Positions 1-11,200 of a stretch of DNA of 64,000 nucleotides are shown here, in pieces; the stretch's first letter is position 1, and the number at the start of each line of letters is the position of its first letter. Source of the stretch: Roseofilum casamattae BLCC-M143 (GTDB lineage: Bacteria > Cyanobacteriota > Cyanobacteriia > Cyanobacteriales > Desertifilaceae); the NCBI RefSeq assembly GCF_030068455.1, contig NZ_JAQOSQ010000005.1, positions 62,001-126,000 of the forward strand. Direction: 5' to 3'. The translations under genes were made by a program, and so were the position numbers. A model generated the notes under the pieces. It saw only the letters and a program-made list of their open reading frames with translations, did no database searches and was not told where the DNA came from.

Positions 1-849
1 AACATTGCTCCTGATGGTGTTGAGATCGTGTTTACCGACAGCAACCAACATCGCCTCACTCGCCGTTTGCCCCGACTCACTGGAGGAGGATTCCGTTATC
101 AAATGTCGGGCGATCGGTTCTTAGCCGAGACTTTGAAGCATACAACACTGCCGGTAAAGCAAGCAATTATTTCGCCAGCAATACTGAGTTTTTTATATCC
201 CAAAATTGCCATCGAGGGATATAGTCAAAATCAGTTTTTGAGGGATGTGACTCGCGAGTATACCTCCGAGATACAACGATGCTTGGAACTCGGCGCCCAT
301 AAGGTTCAAATTGATTTTACTGAAGGTCGTCTTTCGCTCAAGCTCGATCCGTCGGGCGAGTTGCTCGAAGGGATGATAGATATGATTAATTCCGGTTTAG
401 ATGGATTTAGTGCAGAACAGCGGCAAAAAATTGGCCTGCATACTTGTCCTGGCAGCGATCGCGATTCAACCCACAGCGCAGATGTCGATTATAAATATTT
501 GCTTCCGACTCTCTTTCAAGCGAATGTGGGGAATTTTTATATTGCCATGGCAGTGGAGCCAGAACCAGAAAAAGCACTGCGGCTTATTCAAACCCTACTG
601 CGCCCCGATATTAAGGTGTTTATTGGGGTAATCGATCCCATCGATCCCCAGATAGAAACTCCAGAACAAGTCCGCGATCGCGTTTTGCAGGCAGCTCAAT
701 ATATTCCAGTAGAACAGCTAGGCACAACAGATGATTGTGGCTTTTCTCCCTTTCTCGATGATGATTCTACCTCTCGCGATACTGCATTCGCCAAGATTTC
801 AGCACGAGTACAGGGAACGCGTATGGCAGCAGAAATTTTATTGGGTTAG
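1..849 (+). CDS. MetE-like cobalamin-independent methionine synthase family protein (5' end outside window)
   Basis: The reading frame is open from the first base of the window, so the true start lies upstream and the visible ~282 residues are the C-terminal part. The fold matches the catalytic (UROD/MetE-like) domain of cobalamin-independent methionine synthase, which moves a methyl group from a folate to homocysteine. The family's zinc ligands can be placed: His and Cys in the HTC motif near base 440, a Glu in the AMAVEPEPE stretch, and a Cys in TDDCGF near base 735. The phrase GVIDPIDPQIETPEQVRDR is typical of short MetE-like proteins. These often lack the long N-terminal half of true MetE and may use other methyl donors, so exact substrate is uncertain. 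The next gene starts 94 bases downstream. Confidence 0.8.
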   Translation, partial: NIAPDGVEIVFTDSNQHRLTRRLPRLTGGGFRYQMSGDRFLAETLKHTTLPVKQAIISPAILSFLYPKIAIEGYSQNQFLRDVTREYTSEIQRCLELGAHKVQIDFTEGRLSLKLDPSGELLEGMIDMINSGLDGFSAEQRQKIGLHTCPGSDRDSTHSADVDYKYLLPTLFQANVGNFYIAMAVEPEPEKALRLIQTLLRPDIKVFIGVIDPIDPQIETPEQVRDRVLQAAQYIPVEQLGTTDDCGFSPFLDDDSTSRDTAFAKISARVQGTRMAAEILLG

Positions 850-942
850 TATGAGAGAAACTTCTGTTTTTCTATTATATCTAGACTCTTCCCGGCATCC
901 TGAAAGTATTAATATTGCAGTTCTGATAAGAGATTACTACAT

Positions 943-2379
943 ATGGAAATTGATTCTGGAGGCCATCACTATCTACAAGATAAAATAGAAATACTAGAGA
1001 CAAAGATACTATTTCTAGAACAAAAAAATAGAAAACTTCAGCAAGATAAACTTTGTCGAGAACTGAATGAAATAAAGTCCTTAGAAATTCAAAGAATGGC
1101 TTCGATTTATAGTTGGGAAGTCAACATTCTCAGCCGGCGCATGAAATGTTCCGATCGGTTAGTCAAGCTACTCGGTCGAGAATCGATTGACAATCTTTTT
1201 GTTGATGAATTATTCGATATTATCCACCCCGATGATGTCGTTCATTTTCAGGAACTTTATGATAATTCTGTGAGTCGAAATGTTCCTTTTGAAATGACAC
1301 ATCGGCTTGCTTTTCCTAATGGAGAAGTAAGGTTTGTCAATCATTATTGTAAAACTTTTTTCTTGGATAATGGGATGCCGCTCAAGTCAATGGGCTTTAT
1401 GCAAGATATCACGCAACTCCAGCACGCAGAAGATCGACTTAAGGCAGCGATCGCTGAGTCCGAGCAACTGAATCAAACTCTGGAAACAAAAGTCAAGGAA
1501 CGGACTCAACAACTGGAATTAGCCCTAGGGAAACTCCATACTTTTCAATTACAACTCGTGCAGCGCGAGAAGATGTCAGCATTAGGGAATTTGGTCGCTG
1601 GAATTGCCCATGAAATCAATAATCCACTGGGGTTTCTGGAGGGGAATATTCAACCCGCTCGAGACTATGTTAAAGATTTACTCGGGCTACTCGATCTATA
1701 TCGAAAAAAAATGCCAGAACCCGACCTAGAAATTAAAGCAGAGATTGAAGAGATAGACCTAGAGTTTGTTCGAGAAGATTTACCGAAACTGATTCAATCA
1801 ATGACTGGAGGTGTTAAACGAATTCGTAATATTAGCGATAGCCTGCGCACCTTCTCTCGCAAGGATCGAGATCGTAAAATCGCCTTTAATATCCATGATG
1901 GTATTGACAGTACCCTACTGATTCTTCAACATCGAACGAAAGCAACCAAGTATCGTCCGCCAATTAAAATCATTAGAAAATACGGACATTTACCCGAAGT
2001 CCAGTGCTTTCCCGGACAACTCAATCAAGTATTTATGAATTTATTGGCTAATGCGATCGATGCAGTGGAGGAAAGCAATATAGGTAAAAGGTTTGCCGAT
2101 ATTGAAACCGCTCCCAACCAAATTACGATTAGTACGGAATTGAGTGCCGATCGCCAGACCATTTTTATCCGCATTGCCGATAATGGAGTAGGAATGACGC
2201 CAGAAGTACAACACAAAATTTTTGACCAAGGTTTTACCACCAAAGAGGTAGGTAAAGGAACCGGTTTGGGGATGGCAATTGCTCGCCAGATCGTTACCGA
2301 AAAACACAACGGCACCATCGCTTGTATTTCAACCATTGGAATGGGAACGTGCTTTGAACTCTCACTTCCATTGGGTTAG
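943..2379 (+). CDS. PAS domain sensor histidine kinase
   Basis: A soluble 478-residue histidine kinase with no membrane segment. Order: N-terminal coiled coil (about 10-45), one PAS fold (about 50-160, with IIHPDD and a PAC-like end at GFMQDIT), a second coiled coil (160-210), HisKA and HATPase. The phospho-acceptor is His223 in GIAHEINNPLGF. The ATP-binding boxes are visible as the N box (NQVFMNLLANAIDAVEE), G1 (IADNGVGM), F (IFDQGFTTKEVGKG) and G2 (GTGLGMAIARQ). The HK core closely resembles the other HKs of this block, with the same LRTFSRKDRDRK and STLLIL phrases, so they are paralogues. It reads into the giant kinase gene 76 bases downstream and probably shares its transcript. The ligand of the PAS domain is not evident. 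Confidence 0.92.
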   Translation: MEIDSGGHHYLQDKIEILETKILFLEQKNRKLQQDKLCRELNEIKSLEIQRMASIYSWEVNILSRRMKCSDRLVKLLGRESIDNLFVDELFDIIHPDDVVHFQELYDNSVSRNVPFEMTHRLAFPNGEVRFVNHYCKTFFLDNGMPLKSMGFMQDITQLQHAEDRLKAAIAESEQLNQTLETKVKERTQQLELALGKLHTFQLQLVQREKMSALGNLVAGIAHEINNPLGFLEGNIQPARDYVKDLLGLLDLYRKKMPEPDLEIKAEIEEIDLEFVREDLPKLIQSMTGGVKRIRNISDSLRTFSRKDRDRKIAFNIHDGIDSTLLILQHRTKATKYRPPIKIIRKYGHLPEVQCFPGQLNQVFMNLLANAIDAVEESNIGKRFADIETAPNQITISTELSADRQTIFIRIADNGVGMTPEVQHKIFDQGFTTKEVGKGTGLGMAIARQIVTEKHNGTIACISTIGMGTCFELSLPLG

Positions 2380-2455
2380 GATAGGATTACATCTTGGGGA
2401 TTATCGGAATTAACCGCACGAATCTAATTACTTATTAAAGCTAGTCGATATAGAA

Positions 2456-5400
2456 ATGATTGCGTTAACCAACTATAAAGTAACCCAACTCATTCATCAA
2501 GGAGAGCGCACCTTAGTCTATCGAGGTCAGAAGATAGAGAATGGGGAACCAGTTGCGATCAAATTGCTGAACAACCAATATCCTTCGTTTCGAGAATTAG
2601 TGCAGTTTCGCAACCAATACGCGATCGCCAAAAACCTGCACCATATTGACGGCATTGTTAAATCCCATGCCTTGGAACGTTATGAAAACCGCTATCTCTT
2701 AATTATGGAAGATGTGCAGAGCATCTCCTTAGCCGAATATCAGAGACAGCATTCCCTATCTCTCCCTCAATTTTTCCACATCGCTATTCAACTGACAGAG
2801 ATTCTCCACCAACTGCACCAACATCAAATTATCCATAAAGATATCAAACCTGCCAATATCCTCATTCACCCGGAAACCCAACAGATTAAATTAATTGACT
2901 TCAGTATTTCTAGCCTCCTCCCCAAAGAAACTCAAAGCCTGCAAACGCCCAATATTTTAGAAGGAACCCTAGCTTACTTGTCCCCAGAACAAACCGGACG
3001 AATGAATCGGGGCATTGATTATCGCAGCGATTTTTATTCTTTAGGAGTAACCTTTTACGAACTGCTCGCTCGTCGGCTGCCCTTTCGCCAAACCGACCCC
3101 TTAGAATTGATTCACGCTCATATTGCTCAACCTCCCCAACCCCTGAACGCACCCGGAGAAACAACAGAACAATTCTGTCCGGAAACGATCTCCGATATTG
3201 TCTTGAAATTAATGGCAAAAAATGCGGAAGACCGCTATCAGAATGCCTTGGGATTAAAATACGATCTCGAACAATGCCGATCGCAATATCAAAAAACGGG
3301 AAATATTACACCCTTTAAACTGGGAGAGCGAGATCTGTGCGATCGCTTTCTCATACCCGAAAAACTCTACGGGCGAGAGAGAGAAATCCAAACCCTCCTC
3401 GATGCCTTTGAACGGGTGGCAGTAGGCAATGTCGAAATGATGCTCGTCGCTGGATTTTCCGGCATTGGTAAAACCGCTGTCATCAGCGAAGTTCACAAAC
3501 CCATCGTTCGCCAAAAAGGTTATTTTATCAAAGGGAAATTCGATCAATTCAATCGCAATATTCCTTTTAGCGCCTTCGTGCAAGCCTTCCGAGATCTGAT
3601 GGGACAACTTCTCGGAGAATCAGATACTGAGCTGGCCCGTTGGCAAGCAAAAATCCTCGCCGCCGTTGGCGAAAACGGACAAGTTCTTATTGACGTTATT
3701 CCCGAACTCGAACGCATCATTGGAGCGCAACCTCCTGCCGCCGAACTCTCGGGTAGCGCTGCCCAAAACCGCTTTAATCTCCTCTTTGAGAAATTTATTG
3801 CTGTTTTTACCACCAAAGAGCATCCCTTAACTCTCTTTCTCGATGACTTGCAATGGGCAGACTCCGCATCTCTTAACTTGATTAAAGTACTAATGGGAGA
3901 GAGTCGGGCTGGATATCTGCTCTTATTAGGTGCTTATCGAGATAACGAAGTCTTTCCCGCTCACCCGTTGATGCTATCGTTAGCAGAATTAGAAAAACAA
4001 CAGACCGCAATTTCCACCATTAATCTAGCGCCCTTATCCGTCGGTCATATCAATCAATTGGTTGCCGAAACTCTCAGTTGCAGCCTCAAGCTAGCCGCTC
4101 CATTAACCGACTTAGTCTATCAAAAAACCCAAGGCAACCCCTTCTTCACCACGCAGTTTTTAACAGGATTGCACGAAGATGGGTTAATTCTCTTCGATCG
4201 CAATCTCGGATATTGGGAATGCGATTTAGGGCAGGTGCGAGATGCAGCTCTCACCGATGACGTAGTCGAGTTTATGGCCGGACGCTTGTACAAGTTGCCA
4301 GAAGCGACGCAAAACGTTCTCAAACGAGCTGCCTGTATTGGCAATCAATTTGACTTACAAACCTTAGCCACAATCTGCAAACAGCCTTCCGAAGAGGTTG
4401 CAGCCGACTTATGGAGTGCTTTGCGCGAAGGCCTGGTCTTGCCCGAGAGCGAAGCCTACAAATTTTTTCAATACTGGGACTCCGACGGCCATCGCGGGGA
4501 CACCGTTGCCATCAATTATCGCTTCTTGCACGATCGCGTTCAGCAAGCAGCCTATTCTCTCATCGCCGACGATCGCAAGCCAATAGAGCACCTGAACATC
4601 GGGCGATCGTTATTGCAGAATACCTCCCCTCGGGAACGAGAAGACAACCTATTCAACATCGTCAACCAATTGAATGCGGGCCTGTCTCTCCTCGAAAACC
4701 CGAAAGAACGGGAAGAGTTGGCACAACTGAACTTAGCGGCTGCTCGCAAAGCCAAATCCTCCGCGGCCTACACTGCGGCAGCAACCTACTTAAAAACAGC
4801 GATCGCCGCGATCTCTAACCACACAACCCCTACAGAACCTTGGCAAACCCACTACCCGTTAATGCTGCCATTGCATAACTTACTGGCAGAAGTGAGCTAT
4901 CTCAACGGCGACTATGAAGCCGCAGAACGCCAGATTCAAATCCTTCTCGACAATGTCAAAGATCTGCTCGATCGGGTTAAAGCCTACGAAATCCGCATTT
5001 CACTGTTGGTCGGACAAGGTCAGTGTCCGGCAGCGATCGATACCGGGTTAGAAATCTTGACATTGCTCGATATCTCTCTCGATGAGACTCCCCTACCCGA
5101 CATCGATATCGATCGCCTCTATACCCTACCGCCGATCGGCGATCGCCAGATCCTTGCTGCTCTCAATATTCTCAGCAAACTCTGGGCCCCAGTCTTGATT
5201 AGCAATCCTCAACGACTGCCATCAATTATCATCACAATGCTGAACCTATCGGCAACCTACGGAAACTCAGCCGCCAGCGCATTTGCTTATGCTCTCTATG
5301 GCATGTTGCTCTGTGCCATGATGACAGACATTGAATTGGGCTACCGCTTCGGACAACTGGCATTGCATACCCTCGATCGCTATGAAGATGCCGAATTAAC

Positions 5401-7846
5401 TTGCAAGGTCAATCAACTCTTCCATGCCTTTATTCGCAACTGGAAAGAGCCAGCCCGCGATCGCGTCGAATCTCTGGGGGCCAATGTCTTAACCGGTTTG
5501 GACAATGGCGATATCGAGTTTGCCGGTTATAGCGCCATTAACTATTGCGATAACCTTTACTTAATCGGCGAACCTCTAACCATTGTCCACCAAAAACAAA
5601 CCTACTATATTGAGCTAACCCAGAATCTCCAGCAGTCGCTCCAACATGCCGCTCTGTCCATTTGGGGGCAAATGGCAAACAATTTAATCGGTATGGCGCC
5701 CGATGTCACCAAACTCGCGGGACAACGGTTTAATGAAGAGGAAGAAGTTCCCAAATTCAAGGAGATCGGAGCTGGCGGTCCGTTGTTATTTTTCTATACC
5801 GCCAAAACAATTCTGCATTATTTGTTCGACGATTATGAAGGAACTTTGTCCAACTCTGCACTGGCACTCGAGTACGAACAAGCAGCAGCAGGATTATTAC
5901 TCATTACTCAAGCTCCGTTCTATCGGCCATTGGCATTGTTAGCCCTCTATCCCCAGGCTCGATCGGAACGACAGACTGAAATCTTGGAGGAGGTCAGAGC
6001 CTATCAACAGCGCCTGCAACTCTGGGCAACCCACGCTCCCGAAAATTTCCAGCATAAAGTCGATTTAGTTGCGGCGGAAATCGCACGAGTAAAGGGAGAT
6101 CGCAATCGGGCAATTGAAGAATACGATCGCGCTATTTTGGGAGCGAAAGAGAATCAATACATTCATGAGGAAGCTCTCGCCAACGAACTGGCTGCCAAAT
6201 TTTATCTCACTTGGGATTTCGGCTCCGCTCAATCCAAGGGTAAAGAGAAAATTGCCAGAACTTATATGCAAGATGCCTACTACGGTTATGCTCATTGGGG
6301 AGCCAAGGCGAAAGTGGCTCATTTAGAACAGAACTATCCGCAACTGCTCGCAGAGATCGCTCATCCCACCACGGACTTAGAATCCGACGCAACCATTACC
6401 CAAACCACCCAAGGCTCCCAGATCTGGTTGGATTTTCCGGCCGCGCTCAAAGCCGCTCAAGCCCTATCCCAGGAAATAGAATTAGAGAAATCGATCGCCA
6501 CGCTCATGCAAATCGCGATCGCCAATGCTGGCGCGCAAAGCGGTCATTTAGTGTTATTTCAAGATGACGAATGGGTGGCGATCGCCACTGCAGACCTAGA
6601 GCGATCGCAACTGTTAGACTGTCCCCTAGAGGAATACTCAAATCTGCCCCAGAGTTTGATTTATTCAGTCGCGCGAACTGGAGAAACTGCCGTGTTTGAG
6701 AATTTAAGTACGGCAGCACAATTTCTTGGCGATCGCTACATTATTGACCGCCAACCGCGATCGGTTTTATGTATGCCGATGAGCCGTCAAGGAAAACTCA
6801 TCGGTATTTTGTACTTAGAAAATAATGCCACGATCGGTGTTTTTACCCGCGATCGGATCGAGATGCTCGAACTCATTGCCGGCCAAGCTGCTATCTCTCT
6901 AGAAAATGCTCGTCTGTATCAACAAATCGAACGCTATTCCCAAACCCTCGAAGCAGAAGTAGAGCGCAAAACTAAAGATCTTCACAACAAAGCGAATGCC
7001 TTAGAGGCAACCTTAGAGCAACTACAACGGACTCAAGCCCAACTCATTCATAGCGAAAAAATGTCATCTTTGGGGCAACTCGTCGCGGGGATCGCTCACG
7101 AAATCAACAACCCGATAAACTTCATTTGTGGCAATCTCAATCATGCCCAAAATTATGTTGAAAACATTGTTGACTTGCTCAAAGACTATCAACAAGAATA
7201 TCCTAAATCAAGTACAAGTATTCAACAAAAAAGCGAAAATATTGACATTGACTTTGTGCTTGAAGATATCACGAAAATATTAGAATCAATGCAAGTTGGC
7301 AGCGAACGGATTCAGCAAGTCGTGCTGAGCTTGCGCGATTTTTCTCGTTTGGATGAATCGGAAATTAAAACCGTCGATATCCATAGCGGGATTAATAGTA
7401 CGCTATTAATTCTCGGACATCGATTTCAACCGAACGATCGCCAGCCGGGAATACAACTGATTCAAGAGTATGACCGACTCCCCAAAATCACCTGCTGCCC
7501 CAGTCAGCTCAACCAAGTCTTTCTCAATATCATTAGTAATGGCTTAGATGCTCTTCGAGAACACTCTCCTAATGACCCAAATCCCGTTCTTAAAATTAGT
7601 ACTAAGATGCTGGAAAATAATCAAATAAAACTGATTGTATTCAATACTGGAAGTTCAATCCCTCCAAGCATTCAAGACCGTATTTTCGACCCATTCTTTA
7701 CTACGAAACCCGTCGGTCGCGGGACGGGATTGGGATTGTTTGTCTCTTATTCAATTATTCAAAACCACGGGGGGAGTATTTCCGTGCGATCGCAGCCGGG
7801 AGAAGGCACGCAATTTGAGATTGTTCTTCCACAGAAATGCATGTAA
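2456..7846 (+). CDS. Trifunctional Ser/Thr kinase - AAA/STAND ATPase - GAF - histidine kinase
   Basis: A 1,796-residue signalling protein of the HstK-like type known from filamentous cyanobacteria. The N-terminal protein kinase domain (about 8-275) has the lysine motif PVAIK, a catalytic loop HKDIKPANIL and DFS in place of DFG; the glycine loop is degenerate, as usual for this family. A P-loop ATPase follows, with Walker A GFSGIGKTA near residue 331 and Walker B LTLFLDDLQWAD near 460. A long helical, TPR-like middle (about 750-1310), a GAF domain (about 1340-1490) and a coiled coil lead to a C-terminal histidine kinase with GIAHEINNP near 1545 and GRGTGLGLF. The ATG start aligns with the paralogue at 19756. 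Both Ser/Thr and His phosphorylation are expected; targets are unknown. Confidence 0.93.
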   Translation: MIALTNYKVTQLIHQGERTLVYRGQKIENGEPVAIKLLNNQYPSFRELVQFRNQYAIAKNLHHIDGIVKSHALERYENRYLLIMEDVQSISLAEYQRQHSLSLPQFFHIAIQLTEILHQLHQHQIIHKDIKPANILIHPETQQIKLIDFSISSLLPKETQSLQTPNILEGTLAYLSPEQTGRMNRGIDYRSDFYSLGVTFYELLARRLPFRQTDPLELIHAHIAQPPQPLNAPGETTEQFCPETISDIVLKLMAKNAEDRYQNALGLKYDLEQCRSQYQKTGNITPFKLGERDLCDRFLIPEKLYGREREIQTLLDAFERVAVGNVEMMLVAGFSGIGKTAVISEVHKPIVRQKGYFIKGKFDQFNRNIPFSAFVQAFRDLMGQLLGESDTELARWQAKILAAVGENGQVLIDVIPELERIIGAQPPAAELSGSAAQNRFNLLFEKFIAVFTTKEHPLTLFLDDLQWADSASLNLIKVLMGESRAGYLLLLGAYRDNEVFPAHPLMLSLAELEKQQTAISTINLAPLSVGHINQLVAETLSCSLKLAAPLTDLVYQKTQGNPFFTTQFLTGLHEDGLILFDRNLGYWECDLGQVRDAALTDDVVEFMAGRLYKLPEATQNVLKRAACIGNQFDLQTLATICKQPSEEVAADLWSALREGLVLPESEAYKFFQYWDSDGHRGDTVAINYRFLHDRVQQAAYSLIADDRKPIEHLNIGRSLLQNTSPREREDNLFNIVNQLNAGLSLLENPKEREELAQLNLAAARKAKSSAAYTAAATYLKTAIAAISNHTTPTEPWQTHYPLMLPLHNLLAEVSYLNGDYEAAERQIQILLDNVKDLLDRVKAYEIRISLLVGQGQCPAAIDTGLEILTLLDISLDETPLPDIDIDRLYTLPPIGDRQILAALNILSKLWAPVLISNPQRLPSIIITMLNLSATYGNSAASAFAYALYGMLLCAMMTDIELGYRFGQLALHTLDRYEDAELTCKVNQLFHAFIRNWKEPARDRVESLGANVLTGLDNGDIEFAGYSAINYCDNLYLIGEPLTIVHQKQTYYIELTQNLQQSLQHAALSIWGQMANNLIGMAPDVTKLAGQRFNEEEEVPKFKEIGAGGPLLFFYTAKTILHYLFDDYEGTLSNSALALEYEQAAAGLLLITQAPFYRPLALLALYPQARSERQTEILEEVRAYQQRLQLWATHAPENFQHKVDLVAAEIARVKGDRNRAIEEYDRAILGAKENQYIHEEALANELAAKFYLTWDFGSAQSKGKEKIARTYMQDAYYGYAHWGAKAKVAHLEQNYPQLLAEIAHPTTDLESDATITQTTQGSQIWLDFPAALKAAQALSQEIELEKSIATLMQIAIANAGAQSGHLVLFQDDEWVAIATADLERSQLLDCPLEEYSNLPQSLIYSVARTGETAVFENLSTAAQFLGDRYIIDRQPRSVLCMPMSRQGKLIGILYLENNATIGVFTRDRIEMLELIAGQAAISLENARLYQQIERYSQTLEAEVERKTKDLHNKANALEATLEQLQRTQAQLIHSEKMSSLGQLVAGIAHEINNPINFICGNLNHAQNYVENIVDLLKDYQQEYPKSSTSIQQKSENIDIDFVLEDITKILESMQVGSERIQQVVLSLRDFSRLDESEIKTVDIHSGINSTLLILGHRFQPNDRQPGIQLIQEYDRLPKITCCPSQLNQVFLNIISNGLDALREHSPNDPNPVLKISTKMLENNQIKLIVFNTGSSIPPSIQDRIFDPFFTTKPVGRGTGLGLFVSYSIIQNHGGSISVRSQPGEGTQFEIVLPQKCM

Positions 7847-8240
7847 TCTCAACGATTTACAGCCATTGCCGACCTTACAGTAGAAACAAAAAGTACCATC
7901 GCGATCGCAGGTACAACTCTTCTCTGCTAGGCATCCTACCTGCTCCGCGATCGCTCGTTATTCCTGACCTTAAGTTAAAAATTGCTATAATGTTGGCGAT
8001 CGCTGTTCCCATCGGATCCCATCGGACAATAGCTTTACACTTACCAATCGTCCTGTAAACTATTCTTAACTATAGGGAATACCCTAAATAATTGGATGTT
8101 GTTGTTGAGCGGAACACTGATGAAAATTAACAATATTTTAACATTGCTTTAACATTTTGTCATTATTAACAAAATAGGGAATCTAGATCGAAGCCAACAA
8201 AAATCACGAACTAACCATATTTTTCGATCCTTGGTTTAAG
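7847..8240 (+). other. Intergenic region upstream of the first hybrid kinase
   Basis: This stretch of 394 bases holds no convincing gene. The first 200 bases contain several HIP1-type sites. A TATAAT hexamer lies near 7986 with a weak CTGACC 16 bases upstream, a possible but poor promoter. A small hairpin TAGGG-AATA-CCCTA lies near 8077. The AT-rich last 130 bases contain the phased direct repeat listed separately at 8137. The region is probably the control region for the hybrid kinase pair that follows. Confidence 0.4.
8137..8156 (+). promoter_or_regulatory. Direct repeat TTTAACATT x2, 11-bp period
   Basis: Two identical TTTAACATT units start at 8137 and 8148, one helical turn apart, about 85-105 bases upstream of the hybrid kinase start. 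Tandem half-sites with 11-bp period are the layout used by PhoB/OmpR-type regulators, including cyanobacterial Pho boxes built on TTAAC-type octamers. The sequence match is seen; the regulator identity is inferred. Confidence 0.4.
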
Positions 8241-11200
8241 ATGAGAAATACTATTGCCTTCTTCTCAAATATTCGTTCTGTATCGGTTCTGAGTCTACTG
8301 CTCTGTGCCGGATTAGCTGGTAACTACTTTAAATTACCGTTCGCATTTAGCATCGAATTTCTCTTTGGAAGTATTGCCACCCTAATTATTCTCCGTCTCT
8401 ACGGTATTTTTTGGGGTAGTTTTGCCGCAGCTCTAGCCAGTGCCTATACAATTTTGGTTTGGTCTCATCCCTATGCATTTATCATCTTTACTGTAGAAGC
8501 TCTTTTTGTCGGTTGGGGACTGCGCCACCATAAAAACAATGATGTACTCCTTCTCGATGCAATTTACTGGCTGTGTATCGGGATGCCTTTAGCATGGATA
8601 TTCTATAAATACGCCCTTGGGGTAGATGTCATCACAACTTTGACGATCGCGGCCAAGCAAGCCGTCAATGGCGTTTTTAATGCCCTAATTGCTAATCTTA
8701 TCGTTTCTTTACTCCCCATATACCGCTGGTCATCTCGAGCAAAGATATCCCAAAGCCAATCCTTTGAACAAACCTTAATCAATTTGCTGGTTGCTTGCGT
8801 CTTGCTCCCAGCATTATTACTCATTGCCCTGGAGAACCGAGAGGCAATGAGCTACGAACAAGAACTAGTCGATACTCGTTTGCAAGTGGCCGCGACAGAT
8901 TTTTCCACTGAATTTAAACTCTGGTACGATCGCAAGGCAAATGCATTACAAGAGCTGCTGGCGATCGCCGCAGACAATGATTTTTCAGGCAGCAACAGCC
9001 TGCAAAACAGCACGGAGATAATCCAACGAGTGTTTCCAGAATTCGATCGGGTATCCTTGCTCGATCGCAGCGGTCAGAAAATTGCTATAGCGCCTCAAAT
9101 TGCCAATAATAATTTCGCCACTCTTCCTCCTCAGTTCGCGACGGAAACTGGATTGCACCAGTGGCAAGCAGACGAGCAAACCCAAGTGGCTTTGACGGAA
9201 ATTAGTCAGGGAAGAACAGCCATTGCTCGCATTTCTTCCGACTCTTTCAAAACGTTGTTGCAAACCCCAGATTTATCCAGTACCTTAATCGATACTAATG
9301 GCACAATTATCGCCACAGCACGAGATGACATAGAACCGCAACAGGCCTACGATCGCCATACTAGTGGCAGAATCAATCCCTTGCGATCCGAAACCTATCA
9401 TTGGCTGCCCGAGTTACCGGGCAAACCTTCATTGGTGGTCTGGAAAAACTCATTTTATATTCATGAAACAGTACTTAGCGGAGGGGAGACCGAGTGGATT
9501 TTAGCCATAGAAGCTCCCACCGCCCCGCAAATTGAACGCCTGCAAAAACGTCACGTTAAAAGTCTCGCTATTTTATTTATAATCGCTCTTGCATCTATCC
9601 TTCTCGCTCGTTCGATCGCTGCTCGCCTAGTTAAACCGATTCTACAATTAGCACAACTAACCAGCAACTTACCCAACAAACTTTTAGACTATCAAAACGT
9701 GAATTGGCCGGCTCATTCGGTGATGGAAATTGAGGCTCTGGTAGCTAACTTTAAAATTATGGCAGAAACCTTGATGCAAAAATTCCAAGAAATTCAACAC
9801 GCCAGCCAACAATTGCAACAGGCTAAAGAGGAAGCCGATGTTGCCAACCAAGCCAAAAGTACATTCATTGCCAACATGAGCCACGAGTTGCGCTCTCCTC
9901 TAAATGCCATCCTTGGCTTTACCCAAGTGATGACCCGTTCGCAAACTCTGCCTCAAGAACATCAACAGAACGTTGGCATTATTAACCGCAGTGGCGAATA
10001 TTTACTCGCCCTGATTAATAATATCCTGGATTTTTCCAAAATTGAAGTGGGAAAAACCACTCTTAATCAGAGCCACTTCGATCTCTATCGCTTGCTCGAT
10101 GACATTCACGATCTCTTTGAACTGAAAGCCGAAGACAAAGGGTTACAATTACTCTTCGAGCGCGGTGACGACGTTCCGCGATACATCTACACGGATGAAG
10201 TTAAATTGCGCCAAGTTCTGATAAATTTGATTAACAATGGCTTGAAATTTACGGAAGAGGGAGGAATCTTGGTTCGAGCGAGCTTGCGCAAAGAGAATAT
10301 CTCAGACCCCCAAACCAGCGATCTCCCTCCTACGGAAATTGACTTTGAAGTTGAAGATACAGGTGCTGGAATTGCCGAAGACGACCTCGCTACCTTGTTT
10401 GAAGCCTTCACCCAAACGGAAACCGGCAAGCAGTCGCAAGAAGGTACTGGGTTAGGACTGCTCATTTCTCGGCAATTTGTCCGCTTGATGGGCGGCAATA
10501 TGAACGTGCGATCGCACTTAGGTAAAGGTACTGTATTTCAATTCCACATTCGGACAATTTCTACTGACGCGAGCCAATTAACCCAAGAATCCTCTACTAA
10601 ACCTAATATTATTGCTCTCGAACCGGGTCAACCCCGGTATCGCATACTCGTCGTTGATGATAAAGAGATCAACCGCCAATTATTAATCCAACTTTTTAAT
10701 CCTTTGGGCTTTGAATTACAAGAGGCAAGTAATGGTCGAGAAGCCATAGAAATTTGGCAAGTATGGCAACCCCATTTAATTTGGATGGATATCCGGATGC
10801 CAGTCATGGACGGATTTGAAGCAACTCGCCAAATTAAAGCCGCTGACAGAGAGCAAAAAACCTGTATTATTGCCTTGACCGCTAGCGTACTCGAAGAAGA
10901 GCGAGCTGTTATTTTATCCGCTGGCTGTGATGATTTCTTGCGCAAACCCTTCCGAGAACAAGATATATTTAAGGCAATGGAGCAACATATAGGCGTTCGC
11001 TATATTTACGAAGAGCAAGAGGAAAGTCCCAAAATTTCTGTAGTGGAAAATGAGGTACTCACTGTAGAAAATATCCAATCTCTTTTGCCAGAAATTCAGT
11101 TGAAATTGCGGACAGCAGTTATTAGTGCAAGCGAGCGAGAAATAACCGATGTAGTCAAAATCATTGCTCGAGAAAATCTACGACTTTCGGAAGCTATTAT

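Noticed and set aside
4411-4818. Out-of-frame plus-strand reading frame inside the first giant kinase
   Set aside because: It overlaps a well supported domain protein in another frame and its product is Arg/Ser-rich without recognisable features.
7837-8058. Small reading frame after the first giant kinase
   Set aside because: It starts inside the kinase 3' end, has no ribosome site and shows no protein-like pattern.
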